From contig JAUNAK010000017.1 of assembly GCA_030527665.1 (NCBI GenBank), positions 1 through 42,246 of the forward strand: a DNA stretch of 42,246 nt, in the 5' to 3' direction. Positions 25,833 through 33,593 of this stretch are shown here, in pieces. Numbering within the stretch: the stretch's first letter is position 1; the number at the start of each line of letters is the position of its first letter. Under the pieces are notes generated by a model. It worked only from the letters and a program-made list of their open reading frames with translations. It ran no database searches and was not told the DNA's origin. The DNA is from Eubacteriales bacterium. Lineage in GTDB: Bacteria; Bacillota; Clostridia; Lachnospirales; Lachnospiraceae. The translations under genes and the position numbers were made by a program.

Positions 25833-25943
25833 GAAAACGTCAAAACGTTAGATTCTCTTCAGGATTCCCATTTTTCATCTTACCGATCGACCGCCGTCTG
25901 TCAGATATTTCTTTCTGCACCATTTCCAAAAAGGAGGACCACC

Positions 25944-26822
25944 ATGTACCTTTTTCATGAAGCCGGCTATCCGTTGAGTCCCGATCTTGTGCTGCCCTGC
26001 ATCGGATTCGGCACCTACAAAACCAATGACAATGCTTCCTGCGAAGCTGTCATCCGTCGTGCACTTGACGTCGGCTACCGTTATTTTGACACGGCTTCCA
26101 TATATGAGACAGAACGCCCCATCGGAGAGGCACTGAAAAAAAGCGGCTTATCCCGTGAGGAATATATGATCGCATCAAAGGTTTGGATCGACGAGATGGG
26201 CAGAGGCAATACCCGTGCTGCACTGGAGCGCAGTCTTTCCCGCCTGCAGACCGATTACCTTGATCTCTATCTGATCCACTGGCCCAGAAGATCTGCTCTG
26301 GATCCGGACTGGAAGCAGGTGCAGATCGAGACCTGGCAGGAAATGGAGGATATGGTCAGAGAAGGCAAGATCCGGGCTCTTGGTCTCAGCAACTTCCTTC
26401 CTCATCATCTGGACAATATTCTGGAGCACAGTACCATAAAGCCGGTCGTAGATCAGCTGGAGCTGCATCCGGGATATTCCCAGGAGGCTGCCGTTTCCTA
26501 TTGTCAGCAAAACGGGATCCTGCTGCAGGCCTGGAGTCCCCTCGGACGCAGCGACCTGATGAATCATCCGTTTATGCTTTCCCTGGCAGAAAAATACGGC
26601 CGCTCCGTTTCGCAGATCTGTATTCGTTTTCTTGTACAAAGAAATATCATGCCGCTTGTTAAGGCAACTTCTCTTGCACATATGCAGGAAAATGTAAACA
26701 TTTTTGACTTTGCCCTCAGCCGGGAGGACATGCAGATGCTTTCCTGTATGCCGCAGACAACATGGCGCGGCGAGCATCCGGATTTTGCCATTCCAAACAA
26801 AGCAAGTAATTTTAATCAATAA
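25944..26822 (+). CDS. Aldo/keto reductase
   Basis: The protein has 292 residues with AAGGAGG eight bases before the ATG. The TIM-barrel family signature is complete: GFGTYKTNDN, DVGYRYFDTASIYETERPIGEAL, ASKVW, LDLYLIHWP and IRALGLSNF. The catalytic tetrad is D49, Y54, K79 and H112. The C-terminal MPLVKATSLAHMQENVNIFDF block contacts the NADPH phosphate. Members reduce aldehydes and ketones with NADPH; the substrate is not predictable. The nearest relatives by pattern are the 2,5-diketo-gluconate-reductase-like group. It sits between the repressor and the ATPase on the plus strand and ends in its own terminator, so a role in metal stress is possible but not shown. Confidence 0.95.
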   Translation: MYLFHEAGYPLSPDLVLPCIGFGTYKTNDNASCEAVIRRALDVGYRYFDTASIYETERPIGEALKKSGLSREEYMIASKVWIDEMGRGNTRAALERSLSRLQTDYLDLYLIHWPRRSALDPDWKQVQIETWQEMEDMVREGKIRALGLSNFLPHHLDNILEHSTIKPVVDQLELHPGYSQEAAVSYCQQNGILLQAWSPLGRSDLMNHPFMLSLAEKYGRSVSQICIRFLVQRNIMPLVKATSLAHMQENVNIFDFALSREDMQMLSCMPQTTWRGEHPDFAIPNKASNFNQ

Positions 26823-26833
26823 AATCCCGCAAA

Positions 26834-26861
26834 AAAAGCTTCGCCGATCGGCGAAGCTTTT
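26834..26861. terminator. Terminator after the aldo/keto reductase
   Basis: A perfect 12-bp stem, AAAAGCTTCGCC-GATC-GGCGAAGCTTTT, with A and T runs on either side. The symmetry allows it to work in both directions. Confidence 0.9.
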
Positions 26862-26884
26862 CTTATATTACACAGTCTGATCGG

Positions 26885-27051
26885 ATCCTGACACGCCCGA
26901 TTGTATCCTGTCACTCTCGGATTCTATCCTCTCACATCAGGATCTCATCCTGTCATTCTCGGATCACATCCTCTCACACCGGGATTGCATCTTAGCGTTC
27001 TTAGATCCTATACTATTACTCTCGTACCTTATCCGTTCTTCTGTATCTCCG
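26885..27051. repeat. Degenerate 21-bp tandem repeat (about eight copies)
   Basis: Units begin with ATCCT or a variant at 26885, 26905, 26926, 26947, 26968, 26989, 27010 and 27031; after the first (20 bp) every step is exactly 21 bp. Copies two and four (ATCCTGTCACTCTCGGATTCT and ATCCTGTCATTCTCGGATCAC) are closest. The block fills the gap between the convergent reductase and ATPase genes. A plus-strand frame through it gives a 7-residue repeat (YPVTLGF, YPLTSGS, HPVILGS), but it has no ribosome site and is probably not a gene. Confidence 0.85.
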
Positions 27052-27069
27052 CTGGAGAACCTTGCCGGA

Positions 27070-28980
27070 TTACAGATTCTTCACATGCATGCATCGGATC
27101 GCATTCAGTACCGCGAGGATCATGACACCGACATCGGCGATGATAGCCAGCCACATGTTAGCCAGACCAAATGCCGCCAGAAGCAGGCAGAGGATCTTGA
27201 TTCCCAATGCAAAAACGATGTTTTCTTTTACAATGCGGATACATTTTCTGGCGATCTTGACGCCTTTGACGATCTTCAGCGGATCATCGTCCATCAGAAC
27301 TACGTCTGCAGCTTCGATTGCTGCATCGGAGCCGAGTGCTCCCATGGCAATTCCAACATCTGCACGGGACAGTACCGGTGCATCATTGATGCCGTCACCG
27401 ACAAATGCCAGACGGCGTTTATCGGAAGTTTCTTTCATGAGTTCTTCTACGCAGGATACCTTATCAGCCGGAAGCAGTTCGGCATGATAGTCGGTTACGC
27501 CAACCTCTTCGGCTACCTTCCGGGCTACGGATTCCGCATCGCCGGTCAGCATTACTGTCTTCTCGATTCCCACCTTACGCAGGCCTTCCATGGCTGCCCT
27601 GGATGTTTCCTTCAGTTCATCGGAAATGACTACATGTCCGGCATAACTGCCGTCTACAGCCACATGGATAATGGTTCCCACCTTGTGGCAGGGTTCTACG
27701 TTCAGACCAAGTGTACGCATCAGCTTTGTATTGCCGACTGCAACTGCTTTTCCGTCTACCTTTGCTGTAATTCCCTGTCCGCTGATTTCCTGTACATCTT
27801 CAATGCGGCTCTGATCAATGGCTTTTCCGTATGCAGCCTTCAGACTGAGACTGATTGGATGGGAGGAATGGCATTCCGCAAGGGCTGCCAGCTCCAGCAG
27901 TTCCTCTTTCGGAATCGTATTTCTATGTGTATCTGTTACGGCAAAGTTGCCTTTTGTGATGGTTCCTGTTTTGTCAAATGCCATGATACGTACATTTGCC
28001 AGTGTCTCCAGATAGTTGGAGCCCTTGATCAGGATACCCTGGTTGCTGGCACCGCCGAGTCCGGCAAAAAAGCTGAGCGGAATACTGATAACGACCGCAC
28101 ACGGACAGCTGATTACCAGGAAGGTACATGCACGAAGGATCCAGTCGCCCCAGAGAGCGAGATAACCGGAGTAATTCGCCATGCCGATGCCTGTCAGCAT
28201 ACAGAAGATCGGCGGAAGCACCGCCAGTGCAAGTGCTGCATATACAACGATCGGTGTATAGACTCTTGCAAATTTTGCAATAAAATTCTCGGATCTGGAT
28301 TTTCTGGAAGCGGCATTCTCTACCAGATCCAGGATCTTGGATGCGGTGGACTCATCAAATTCGCAGGTCGTACGGATCTTCAGAACGCCGGTCATATTGA
28401 TGCTTCCGCTGAGGATCTGCATTCCCGGTCCTACATCCACCGGACGGCTCTCACCGGTCAGTGCACTGGTGTTCATGGAAGAGTTTCCTTCTTCTACGAC
28501 TCCATCCAGCGGAACCTTCTCACCGGGTTTGACAACGATGATGCTGCCTACTTCGATCTCATCGGGATCCACCTGCTCCAGCTGACCGTCCACCTCGATG
28601 TTGGCATAATCCGGACGGATATCCATCAGTTCGGTAATGCTGCGGCGGCTCTTGCCGACTGCATAGCTCTGGAACAGCTCGCCTACCTGGTACAGCAGCA
28701 TAACGGCTACACCTTCTCCATACTCGCCAAGAACGATGGCACCGATGGTAGCGATGGTCATCAAGAAGTTTTCATCAAATACCTGTTTGTTACGGATTCC
28801 GAGAAAGGCTTTCCGGAGTACATCTCTTCCGACTGTCAGGTACGGAACCAGGAACAGCAGGAACAGTACCGGCTTCGGCAGGGAGACCGGAACGATCCCC
28901 TCGGAGATCAGGAACAGCGGCACAAACAGAACCGCTGCAATGATGATCTGTGTTAATGCTTTCTTTTGTTTTTTTGTCAT
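27070..28980 (-). CDS. P1B-type heavy-metal-translocating ATPase (Zn/Cd/Pb-type)
   Basis: The protein has 636 residues, short because there is no N-terminal HMA domain; it begins with the first membrane helices. The transmembrane metal site is C292-P293-C294 (VISCPCAVVISIPL). The actuator domain has TALTGESRPVDV, the phosphorylation site is D336 in FDKTGTITKG, and the nucleotide domain has CHSSHPIS (the HP motif) and MLTGDAESVARKVAEEVGV, with GDGINDAPVLSRADVGIAMG near the end. CPC with a downstream lysine-rich last helix (LGIKILCLLL) fits Zn/Cd/Pb exporters rather than Cu exporters; the metal is still an inference. The gene has its own promoter with the ArsR-type operator and lies convergent to the aldo/keto reductase. 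Confidence 0.95.
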   Translation of the reverse strand: MTKKQKKALTQIIIAAVLFVPLFLISEGIVPVSLPKPVLFLLFLVPYLTVGRDVLRKAFLGIRNKQVFDENFLMTIATIGAIVLGEYGEGVAVMLLYQVGELFQSYAVGKSRRSITELMDIRPDYANIEVDGQLEQVDPDEIEVGSIIVVKPGEKVPLDGVVEEGNSSMNTSALTGESRPVDVGPGMQILSGSINMTGVLKIRTTCEFDESTASKILDLVENAASRKSRSENFIAKFARVYTPIVVYAALALAVLPPIFCMLTGIGMANYSGYLALWGDWILRACTFLVISCPCAVVISIPLSFFAGLGGASNQGILIKGSNYLETLANVRIMAFDKTGTITKGNFAVTDTHRNTIPKEELLELAALAECHSSHPISLSLKAAYGKAIDQSRIEDVQEISGQGITAKVDGKAVAVGNTKLMRTLGLNVEPCHKVGTIIHVAVDGSYAGHVVISDELKETSRAAMEGLRKVGIEKTVMLTGDAESVARKVAEEVGVTDYHAELLPADKVSCVEELMKETSDKRRLAFVGDGINDAPVLSRADVGIAMGALGSDAAIEAADVVLMDDDPLKIVKGVKIARKCIRIVKENIVFALGIKILCLLLAAFGLANMWLAIIADVGVMILAVLNAIRCMHVKNL

Positions 28981-29026
28981 GGCTTGACCTCATTTCTATT
29001 CAAAAGTGTCTGATTTGTAAATGCTA

Positions 29027-29048
29027 CGATTAAACATTTGTTTAATCG
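29027..29048. promoter_or_regulatory. ArsR-type operator in the P1B ATPase promoter
   Basis: A perfect 10-bp inverted repeat, CGATTAAACA and TGTTTAATCG, with a 2-bp centre. The spacing and the ACA-nn-TGT core match the classic ArsR/SmtB operator pattern (TGAACA-nn-TGTTCA) with changed outer bases. It covers the predicted transcription start. Confidence 0.85.
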
Positions 29049-29056
29049 TTGAGTTA

Positions 29057-29085
29057 ATCATATGCCAGACGGCATTCATTGTCAA
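29057..29085 (-). promoter_or_regulatory. Promoter of the P1B ATPase gene
   Basis: On the minus strand TTGACA (29080-29085), a 17-bp spacer and TATGAT (29057-29062). Layout is the same as for the HMA gene promoter. Confidence 0.88.
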
Positions 29086-29200
29086 TCCCTTTGTTCCAAA
29101 AAAACAGCTGTGTTTTTCTGCCGCGAATCGTCCTCTGCTTTCCTGTATCGAAACCATTCTTTCTTTTTCCGGATAAATGCCTCTCTGCATTTTTCTGCAA

Positions 29201-29251
29201 AAAAGCCATCCCCTGTGTCACTGCCTTACGGCAGCATGCAGGGAATGGCTG
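29201..29251 (-). terminator. Terminator of the antiterminator gene
   Basis: On the minus strand an outer stem GCCATTCCCTG/CAGGGGATGGC (one mismatch) encloses an inner CTGCC-GTAA-GGCAG hairpin and is followed by TTTTTT. It lies about 50 bp after the stop codon of the PRD protein gene. Confidence 0.88.
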
Positions 29252-29298
29252 ATAAAATCGAAAATCCCGAAGATGCTTATTCTTCGTCTATTATTTTT

Positions 29299-30129
29299 TT
29301 AATCTTCTTTTCCGCTTACGCGGGCTATATGCATGGCCAGATATCCGATCTCAGAATCCTGGCAGGGCTTACGCAGAAAAGCACTGATCTGACCGCAAAT
29401 GGATTCCGCCAGACGATACGTCTCAGGATATTTCGTCCGCATGTAGTCATTCAGATTCATCTTGATCTCTTCTCCGATCTGCATGCGCGTTACCATATAA
29501 CGGATATGATTCATCATTCGATTATAGCCGATCGATGTAACTTCCAGTTTCTGTCCGGTCTGCTCCTCAATATAGCTGATACAGCTCCGTACGACCTGAG
29601 CGGTCTGCAGCGACTGGGAAACACTCTCATCCTCGATGGATGTGTGAACATGAAGTGCCAGAAACCCGATCTCATCCTCCGTCAGATCAACACCGAACCG
29701 TTCTCTCACCAAAGCACCGGCTGTCTCAGCCACCTTATATTCCATGTGAAACAGCAGGCGAATATCTTCCTTTAAGGGATTGTGGATCTCTTCTCCGCTT
29801 TTCATACGCTGAATGGCAAAACTCAGATGATCCGCCATGGGAAAAACGATCTGTCGATCCACCTTCCGAAAGGCTTTCTCTGCTTCCTGCAGAATCGCTC
29901 CGGCAATTTCCAGACAGACAGGATCTACATGATTGACGATACTGACGGCATCTCCCCGCTCGGAGGCCGCCTCCAGGGAATATACCTCCGCATGCTCCGG
30001 AAGTTCCAGACGCTCTGCGGTCTTCCTGCCGAATCCGATTCCCTTTCCCAGAATGAGGAGTCTCTTTTTCTTATCCGGAGATAATACGATCATGGCATTG
30101 TGATTCAGAACTTTAACTACACGATACAT
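29299..30129 (-). CDS. PRD-domain transcription antiterminator (BglG/LicT/SacY family)
   Basis: The protein has 276 residues from the ATG at 30129, preceded by GGAGGGG. Residues 1-55 are the CAT RNA-binding domain (YRVVKVLNHNAMIVLSPDKKKRLLILGKGIGFGRK, with the NHN and GKGIGFG signatures). Two PTS-regulation domains follow, with their phosphorylatable histidines in ADHLSFAIQRM and LALHVHTS (PRD1) and in NHIRYMVTRM and LAMHIARV (PRD2). The protein binds a RAT hairpin in nascent mRNA and blocks a terminator. A good RAT site sits in the leader of the adjacent PTS gene (32650-32679), which identifies its likely target. PTS proteins would phosphorylate its PRDs to signal sugar supply. Confidence 0.95.
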   Translation of the reverse strand: MYRVVKVLNHNAMIVLSPDKKKRLLILGKGIGFGRKTAERLELPEHAEVYSLEAASERGDAVSIVNHVDPVCLEIAGAILQEAEKAFRKVDRQIVFPMADHLSFAIQRMKSGEEIHNPLKEDIRLLFHMEYKVAETAGALVRERFGVDLTEDEIGFLALHVHTSIEDESVSQSLQTAQVVRSCISYIEEQTGQKLEVTSIGYNRMMNHIRYMVTRMQIGEEIKMNLNDYMRTKYPETYRLAESICGQISAFLRKPCQDSEIGYLAMHIARVSGKED

Positions 30130-30190
30130 ATCGCCCCTCCTTCTCATCTGCCTTCATCTTACCTGCCCCATGCTGTTTGCGCAAGAAATT

Positions 30191-30225
30191 CTTCCCTGGC
30201 CGACTCTATCCACCGTTCAGGGAAG
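30191..30225 (-). terminator. Hairpin between the PTS gene and its antiterminator gene
   Basis: An 8-bp perfect stem, CTTCCCTG/CAGGGAAG, with a 19-nt loop in the 192-bp gap. On the minus strand only AATTTCTTG follows, so termination would be partial at best and some read-through from the PTS gene is likely. Confidence 0.4.
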
Positions 30226-30321
30226 ATGTTCAACTGTACACCTGCTTTACATAGCAGCAGATTCCTGCATGGCAGTCCGCTTCTTACATACGAATCTGCA
30301 GCTTACATGTCGATCTGCTTC

Positions 30322-32487
30322 TTATTCATAATAATCCACTGCCAGAAGTGCATCACCCGGTTTTACCGGGCCTGCCTGCAGCAGCCGGATATCCATGTTG
30401 TCTTCAACCTCGGTACAGAGGATTGGAGATACGATAGACGGTGCATGTTCCTTAATGAATGCGAGATCCATTTTCAGAAGCGGATCACCTTTTTTGACCT
30501 TCTGTCCGTTTTCAACATAGACCGTAAAACCTTCTCCATTTAATGCAACCGTATCGATTCCCATGTGGAACAGCATGTCCACACCGGTATCTGTCCGGAA
30601 TCCGATGGCATGTTTCGTGTCAAATACAAACACGACCTCTCCGTCCTCCGGGGCATACAGGGTATCCTCCTCCGGTGTAACCGCTGCACCCAGTCCCATC
30701 ATGCCGCCGGCAAAGGCTTCATCGGGACAGGTCGCCAGATCTGCTGCCGTTCCTTTGATCGGGCTTGCGATCGTTACGGTTCTGACGATTTTTTTGCCCG
30801 CAAAAGTATTTTCTTCTGCGTTTTCTTCTGCTGTTCCGCTGTTCTCTGCTGCTTCGGCTGTAAATTCAACGTTCGGCTGCGTTTCCAGATATTCCTCCAG
30901 ATTGTTTTTCACAACGGTTACGCCCGGTCCGTAGATGACCTGAACCGCATTTCCTCTGTGAACGATACCCGAGCATCCGGTTGCTTTCAGAATCGAATCG
31001 TTGACCAGTTCACTCTTACGTACGTTGACACGGAGACGTGTTGCACAGCAGTCAACGTCCGCAATATTTGCTTTTCCACCCAGTCCCTTCATGATCAGAT
31101 CACTCTTCTGATCCTTTTCGGAAACAGCTTCTCCGTCTTTCTTTGCCAGATAGTCTGCCTTGGAGAACAGTTTTGTCTCCACATCGTCATCTTCACGGCC
31201 GGGTGTCTTCAGATCGAATTTTTTGATCAGGAAGCTGAAGATCACATAATACAGTACAAAGTAGATCAGGCCGACAGGAATGATGCGCAGCCAGCTTGTC
31301 TTTTCATTGCCCTGCAGAATACCGAAGAGCAGAAGGTCCAGAAGACCGCCGGAGAATGTCAGTCCAACGGCAATATTCAGGATATGTGCGATCATATATG
31401 CCGCACCGGCAAGCAGAACCTGTACGCCAAAGAGCATCGGAGCTACAAAGAGGAAGGAAAACTCGATCGGTTCTGTGATACCTGTCAGCATACTGGCAAG
31501 TGCTGCTGACAGAAGCAGACCGCCTGCCTGTTTTTTCTTTTCCGGTTTTGCCGTACGGTACATGGCAAGTGCTGCTCCCGGAAGTCCGAAGATCATGAAG
31601 ATAAACTCACCGGAGAAGAAACGGGTCGCATCTGCACTGAAGTGTGCGATGGAACCGGAGTTTGCCAGCTGTGCGAAGAAAATATTCTGGCCGCCTTCAT
31701 AGATCTGGCCGGCAACCTCCATCGTACCGCCGACAGCTGTCTGCCAGAACGGCATATAGAATACATGATGCAGACCAAACGGAATAAGGGATCTCTTGAT
31801 AATTCCGAAGATCAGGGTTCCGAAGTAACCGGAGTTATTTACCAGACCGCCGAGCATATAGATTCCGTTCTGAACGATCGGCCAGATAAAGAAGCACGCA
31901 ATACCTACGAACATGTAAACGATCGTGGAAATGATCGGTACAAAACGGCTGCCGCCGAAGAAGGAAATGGCTGCCGGAAGTTCGATCTTGTAATACTTAT
32001 TGTGAAGAGCTGCTACACCAAGACCAACGATAATACCGCCGAACACGCCCATCTGCAGTGTGTGGATACCTACGATCGAAGTCACCGTTCCGGTGAGACC
32101 TTTTCCGGTCTCCATACCGGCTGCATCGATCCAGCCGTTGATGGAAAGCATTGCCTGGATCGTAATGTTCATTACAAAAAAGGCGATCATAGCAGCAAGT
32201 GCTGCGGTGGATTTTTCTTTTTTCGCCATACCGATCGCAACGCCGACGGCGAAGATCAGCGGCAGGTTATTGAAAATCGCACTGCCGACAGCATTCATGA
32301 TCAGCAGCAGTCCGTTCAAAATGGTTCCTTCTCCCAGGATCCGTTCCAGATGATAGGTTGCAATCGTTGTTTCGTTGGTAAAAGAGCTTCCGAGTCCCAG
32401 CAGCAGTCCGGCTACCGGAAGGATCGCGATCGGAAGCATAAAGCTTCGGCCAACGCGCTGCAGTACAGCAAAAATTTTGTCTTTCAT
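30322..32487 (-). CDS. ptsG: PTS glucose-type permease, fused EIIC-EIIB-EIIA
   Basis: The protein has 721 residues. Residues 1-400 form the EIIC membrane domain (SFMLPIAILPVAGLLLGLG at the start, GVQVLLAGAAYMIAHILNIAVGLTFSGGLLDLLLFGIL near the end). EIIB spans about 450-530, with the phosphorylated C481 in DCCATRLRV. EIIA spans about 570-721, with the two family histidines H626 and H641 in KHAIGFRTDTGVDMLFHMGIDTV; H641 carries the phosphate. Such IICBA proteins import and phosphorylate glucose or a related sugar such as N-acetylglucosamine; the exact sugar is inferred. The leader has a RAT-terminator switch. The gene lies 192 bp ahead of the antiterminator gene on the same strand. Confidence 0.95.
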   Translation of the reverse strand: MKDKIFAVLQRVGRSFMLPIAILPVAGLLLGLGSSFTNETTIATYHLERILGEGTILNGLLLIMNAVGSAIFNNLPLIFAVGVAIGMAKKEKSTAALAAMIAFFVMNITIQAMLSINGWIDAAGMETGKGLTGTVTSIVGIHTLQMGVFGGIIVGLGVAALHNKYYKIELPAAISFFGGSRFVPIISTIVYMFVGIACFFIWPIVQNGIYMLGGLVNNSGYFGTLIFGIIKRSLIPFGLHHVFYMPFWQTAVGGTMEVAGQIYEGGQNIFFAQLANSGSIAHFSADATRFFSGEFIFMIFGLPGAALAMYRTAKPEKKKQAGGLLLSAALASMLTGITEPIEFSFLFVAPMLFGVQVLLAGAAYMIAHILNIAVGLTFSGGLLDLLLFGILQGNEKTSWLRIIPVGLIYFVLYYVIFSFLIKKFDLKTPGREDDDVETKLFSKADYLAKKDGEAVSEKDQKSDLIMKGLGGKANIADVDCCATRLRVNVRKSELVNDSILKATGCSGIVHRGNAVQVIYGPGVTVVKNNLEEYLETQPNVEFTAEAAENSGTAEENAEENTFAGKKIVRTVTIASPIKGTAADLATCPDEAFAGGMMGLGAAVTPEEDTLYAPEDGEVVFVFDTKHAIGFRTDTGVDMLFHMGIDTVALNGEGFTVYVENGQKVKKGDPLLKMDLAFIKEHAPSIVSPILCTEVEDNMDIRLLQAGPVKPGDALLAVDYYE

Positions 32488-32564
32488 GTTCGTCCTCCTT
32501 TAAGAAACATGTGCAGTCTCACAGGAACCTCTGTCTTTGTTTTCTTAGAATCAGCGGTTTTTGT

Positions 32565-32656
32565 GAAACAAAAAAGGCATTCACTGACATATACCTTCAA
32601 AGATACCTCGCTGCTGCGAACTACCTCTTTTTTGAAAATATATGTCAGTGAATGCC
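32565..32656 (-). terminator. Leader terminator of the PTS gene (antitermination target)
   Basis: An 18-bp perfect stem is formed by 32576-32593 and 32639-32656 (GGCATTCACTGACATATA and its complement) across a 45-nt loop, followed on the minus strand by TTTTTTGTTT. The 5' arm (minus strand) starts inside the RAT, so the two structures exclude each other. Confidence 0.92.
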
Positions 32657-32679
32657 TGCTTTACCAGTTACATACTGAT
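32650..32679 (-). promoter_or_regulatory. Ribonucleic antiterminator (RAT) site of the PTS leader
   Basis: The minus strand reads AGTATGTAACTGGTAAAGCAGGC and continues into ATT. It matches the BglG/SacY/LicT RAT consensus around TGTTACTG, the variable loop, and AAGCAGGCA. It overlaps the first bases of the terminator stem. Confidence 0.88.
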
Positions 32680-32690
32680 CTGTTGAGTCG

Positions 32691-32719
32691 AATCTAACAC
32701 AGGACAGCATCCCTGTCAA
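32691..32719 (-). promoter_or_regulatory. Promoter of the PTS gene
   Basis: On the minus strand TTGACA (32714-32719), a 17-bp spacer and TAGATT (32691-32696). The start site would lie a few bases before the RAT, giving a leader of about 195 nt. Confidence 0.85.
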
Positions 32720-32819
32720 TATGCGATTCAACTATTTTTACTTTTATCTTGGATTACGGATATTCCGGTTTAACTGCTCTCCGGAAGCTTATGCTGCATA
32801 TCACTGTATAGATCCGGTA

Positions 32820-33590
32820 TTACAATCCGGTCTCCCTGTGATACTGCCGTACCCAGTCACGCAGTGTCTCATCGATATCTGCGTTCGGCTCCTTCATGCG
32901 AAGTCCTGCGATCTCTTCTTCCATCTCCGCAAGCACCGCATCGGTCACCTGCAGCTCTGCTGCCCGATGCCGGAAGGCTTCTTCCCCTTCATTCATGCGA
33001 ACACAGTACAGATAATTCTTCAGTGTAGAAGAGCTTTTCAGGATCCTGTAAGCCTCCTTCAGACACTCGGCCGCCTCATCCAGCTGAAACAGCTTGGCAT
33101 AGGCAACTCCCATGTTGTGATAGATAGTTCCCGGGAACTGTGCACCGACCCGCTCCTCCGGCTCTGCCTGCAGAACCTGGCGGTATACAGCGATCGCACG
33201 GGTATACTTCCGATACTGCACAAGCAGATCCGCTTTTCTGCGAAGCCGGAACTGCTCCGACAGGCGAAGGATCTCACGAACCTCATTCCTGAACACCTCT
33301 CTGTCCTCGGCATAGATCCAGTTGCACTCTGCATTGATGGCATAGAGGATCTTTTCCACCGGATTCTCATTGCTGCGAAGCATCAGGATATCTCTTGCCA
33401 GACGGCGCAGCTTCAGATCGGTGTTGATCCATTCGATCAGGCCATCCTCAAAAAAATCCAGGTCGATCAGCGGAAGATTGTAATCCATGAAATAGCATAG
33501 CTCCTCCAGTGACCATATATTGATATCCACATCGGACACGTAGTAGGGATTTTCCGCCCTGACTAACTGACATAAAATTGTTGTACTCAC
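32820..33590 (-). CDS. TPR-containing protein of the DUF5716/DUF5717 operon
   Basis: The protein has 256 residues, soluble and helical. About residues 120-190 form two tetratricopeptide-like repeats (ADLLVQYRKYTRAIAVYRQVLQAEP, TIYHNMGVAYAKLFQLDEAAECLKEAYRILKSS). The first 110 residues are acidic and contain WSLEELCYFMDYNLPLIDLDFFEDGLIEWI, which I do not recognise from other families. The start codon lies three bases after the stop of the DUF5716 gene, so the two are almost certainly cotranslated. TPRs usually hold protein complexes together; here the likely partners are the two proteins encoded upstream. Function unknown. Confidence 0.85.
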   Translation of the reverse strand: MSTTILCQLVRAENPYYVSDVDINIWSLEELCYFMDYNLPLIDLDFFEDGLIEWINTDLKLRRLARDILMLRSNENPVEKILYAINAECNWIYAEDREVFRNEVREILRLSEQFRLRRKADLLVQYRKYTRAIAVYRQVLQAEPEERVGAQFPGTIYHNMGVAYAKLFQLDEAAECLKEAYRILKSSSTLKNYLYCVRMNEGEEAFRHRAAELQVTDAVLAEMEEEIAGLRMKEPNADIDETLRDWVRQYHRETGL

Positions 33591-33593
33591 CGA

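Noticed and set aside
26885-27051. CRISPR array
   Set aside because: The 21-bp units are directly adjacent with no unique spacers, and no cas gene is present.
26901-27125. 74-codon frame through the 21-bp repeat, giving heptad-like peptide repeats
   Set aside because: The periodicity comes from the DNA repeat, there is no ribosome site, and it runs into the end of the ATPase gene.
27085-28956. Long plus-strand open frame (about 620 codons) opposite the P1B ATPase
   Set aside because: The composition is that of reverse-complemented coding sequence and no domain is visible; the ATPase motifs on the other strand are complete.
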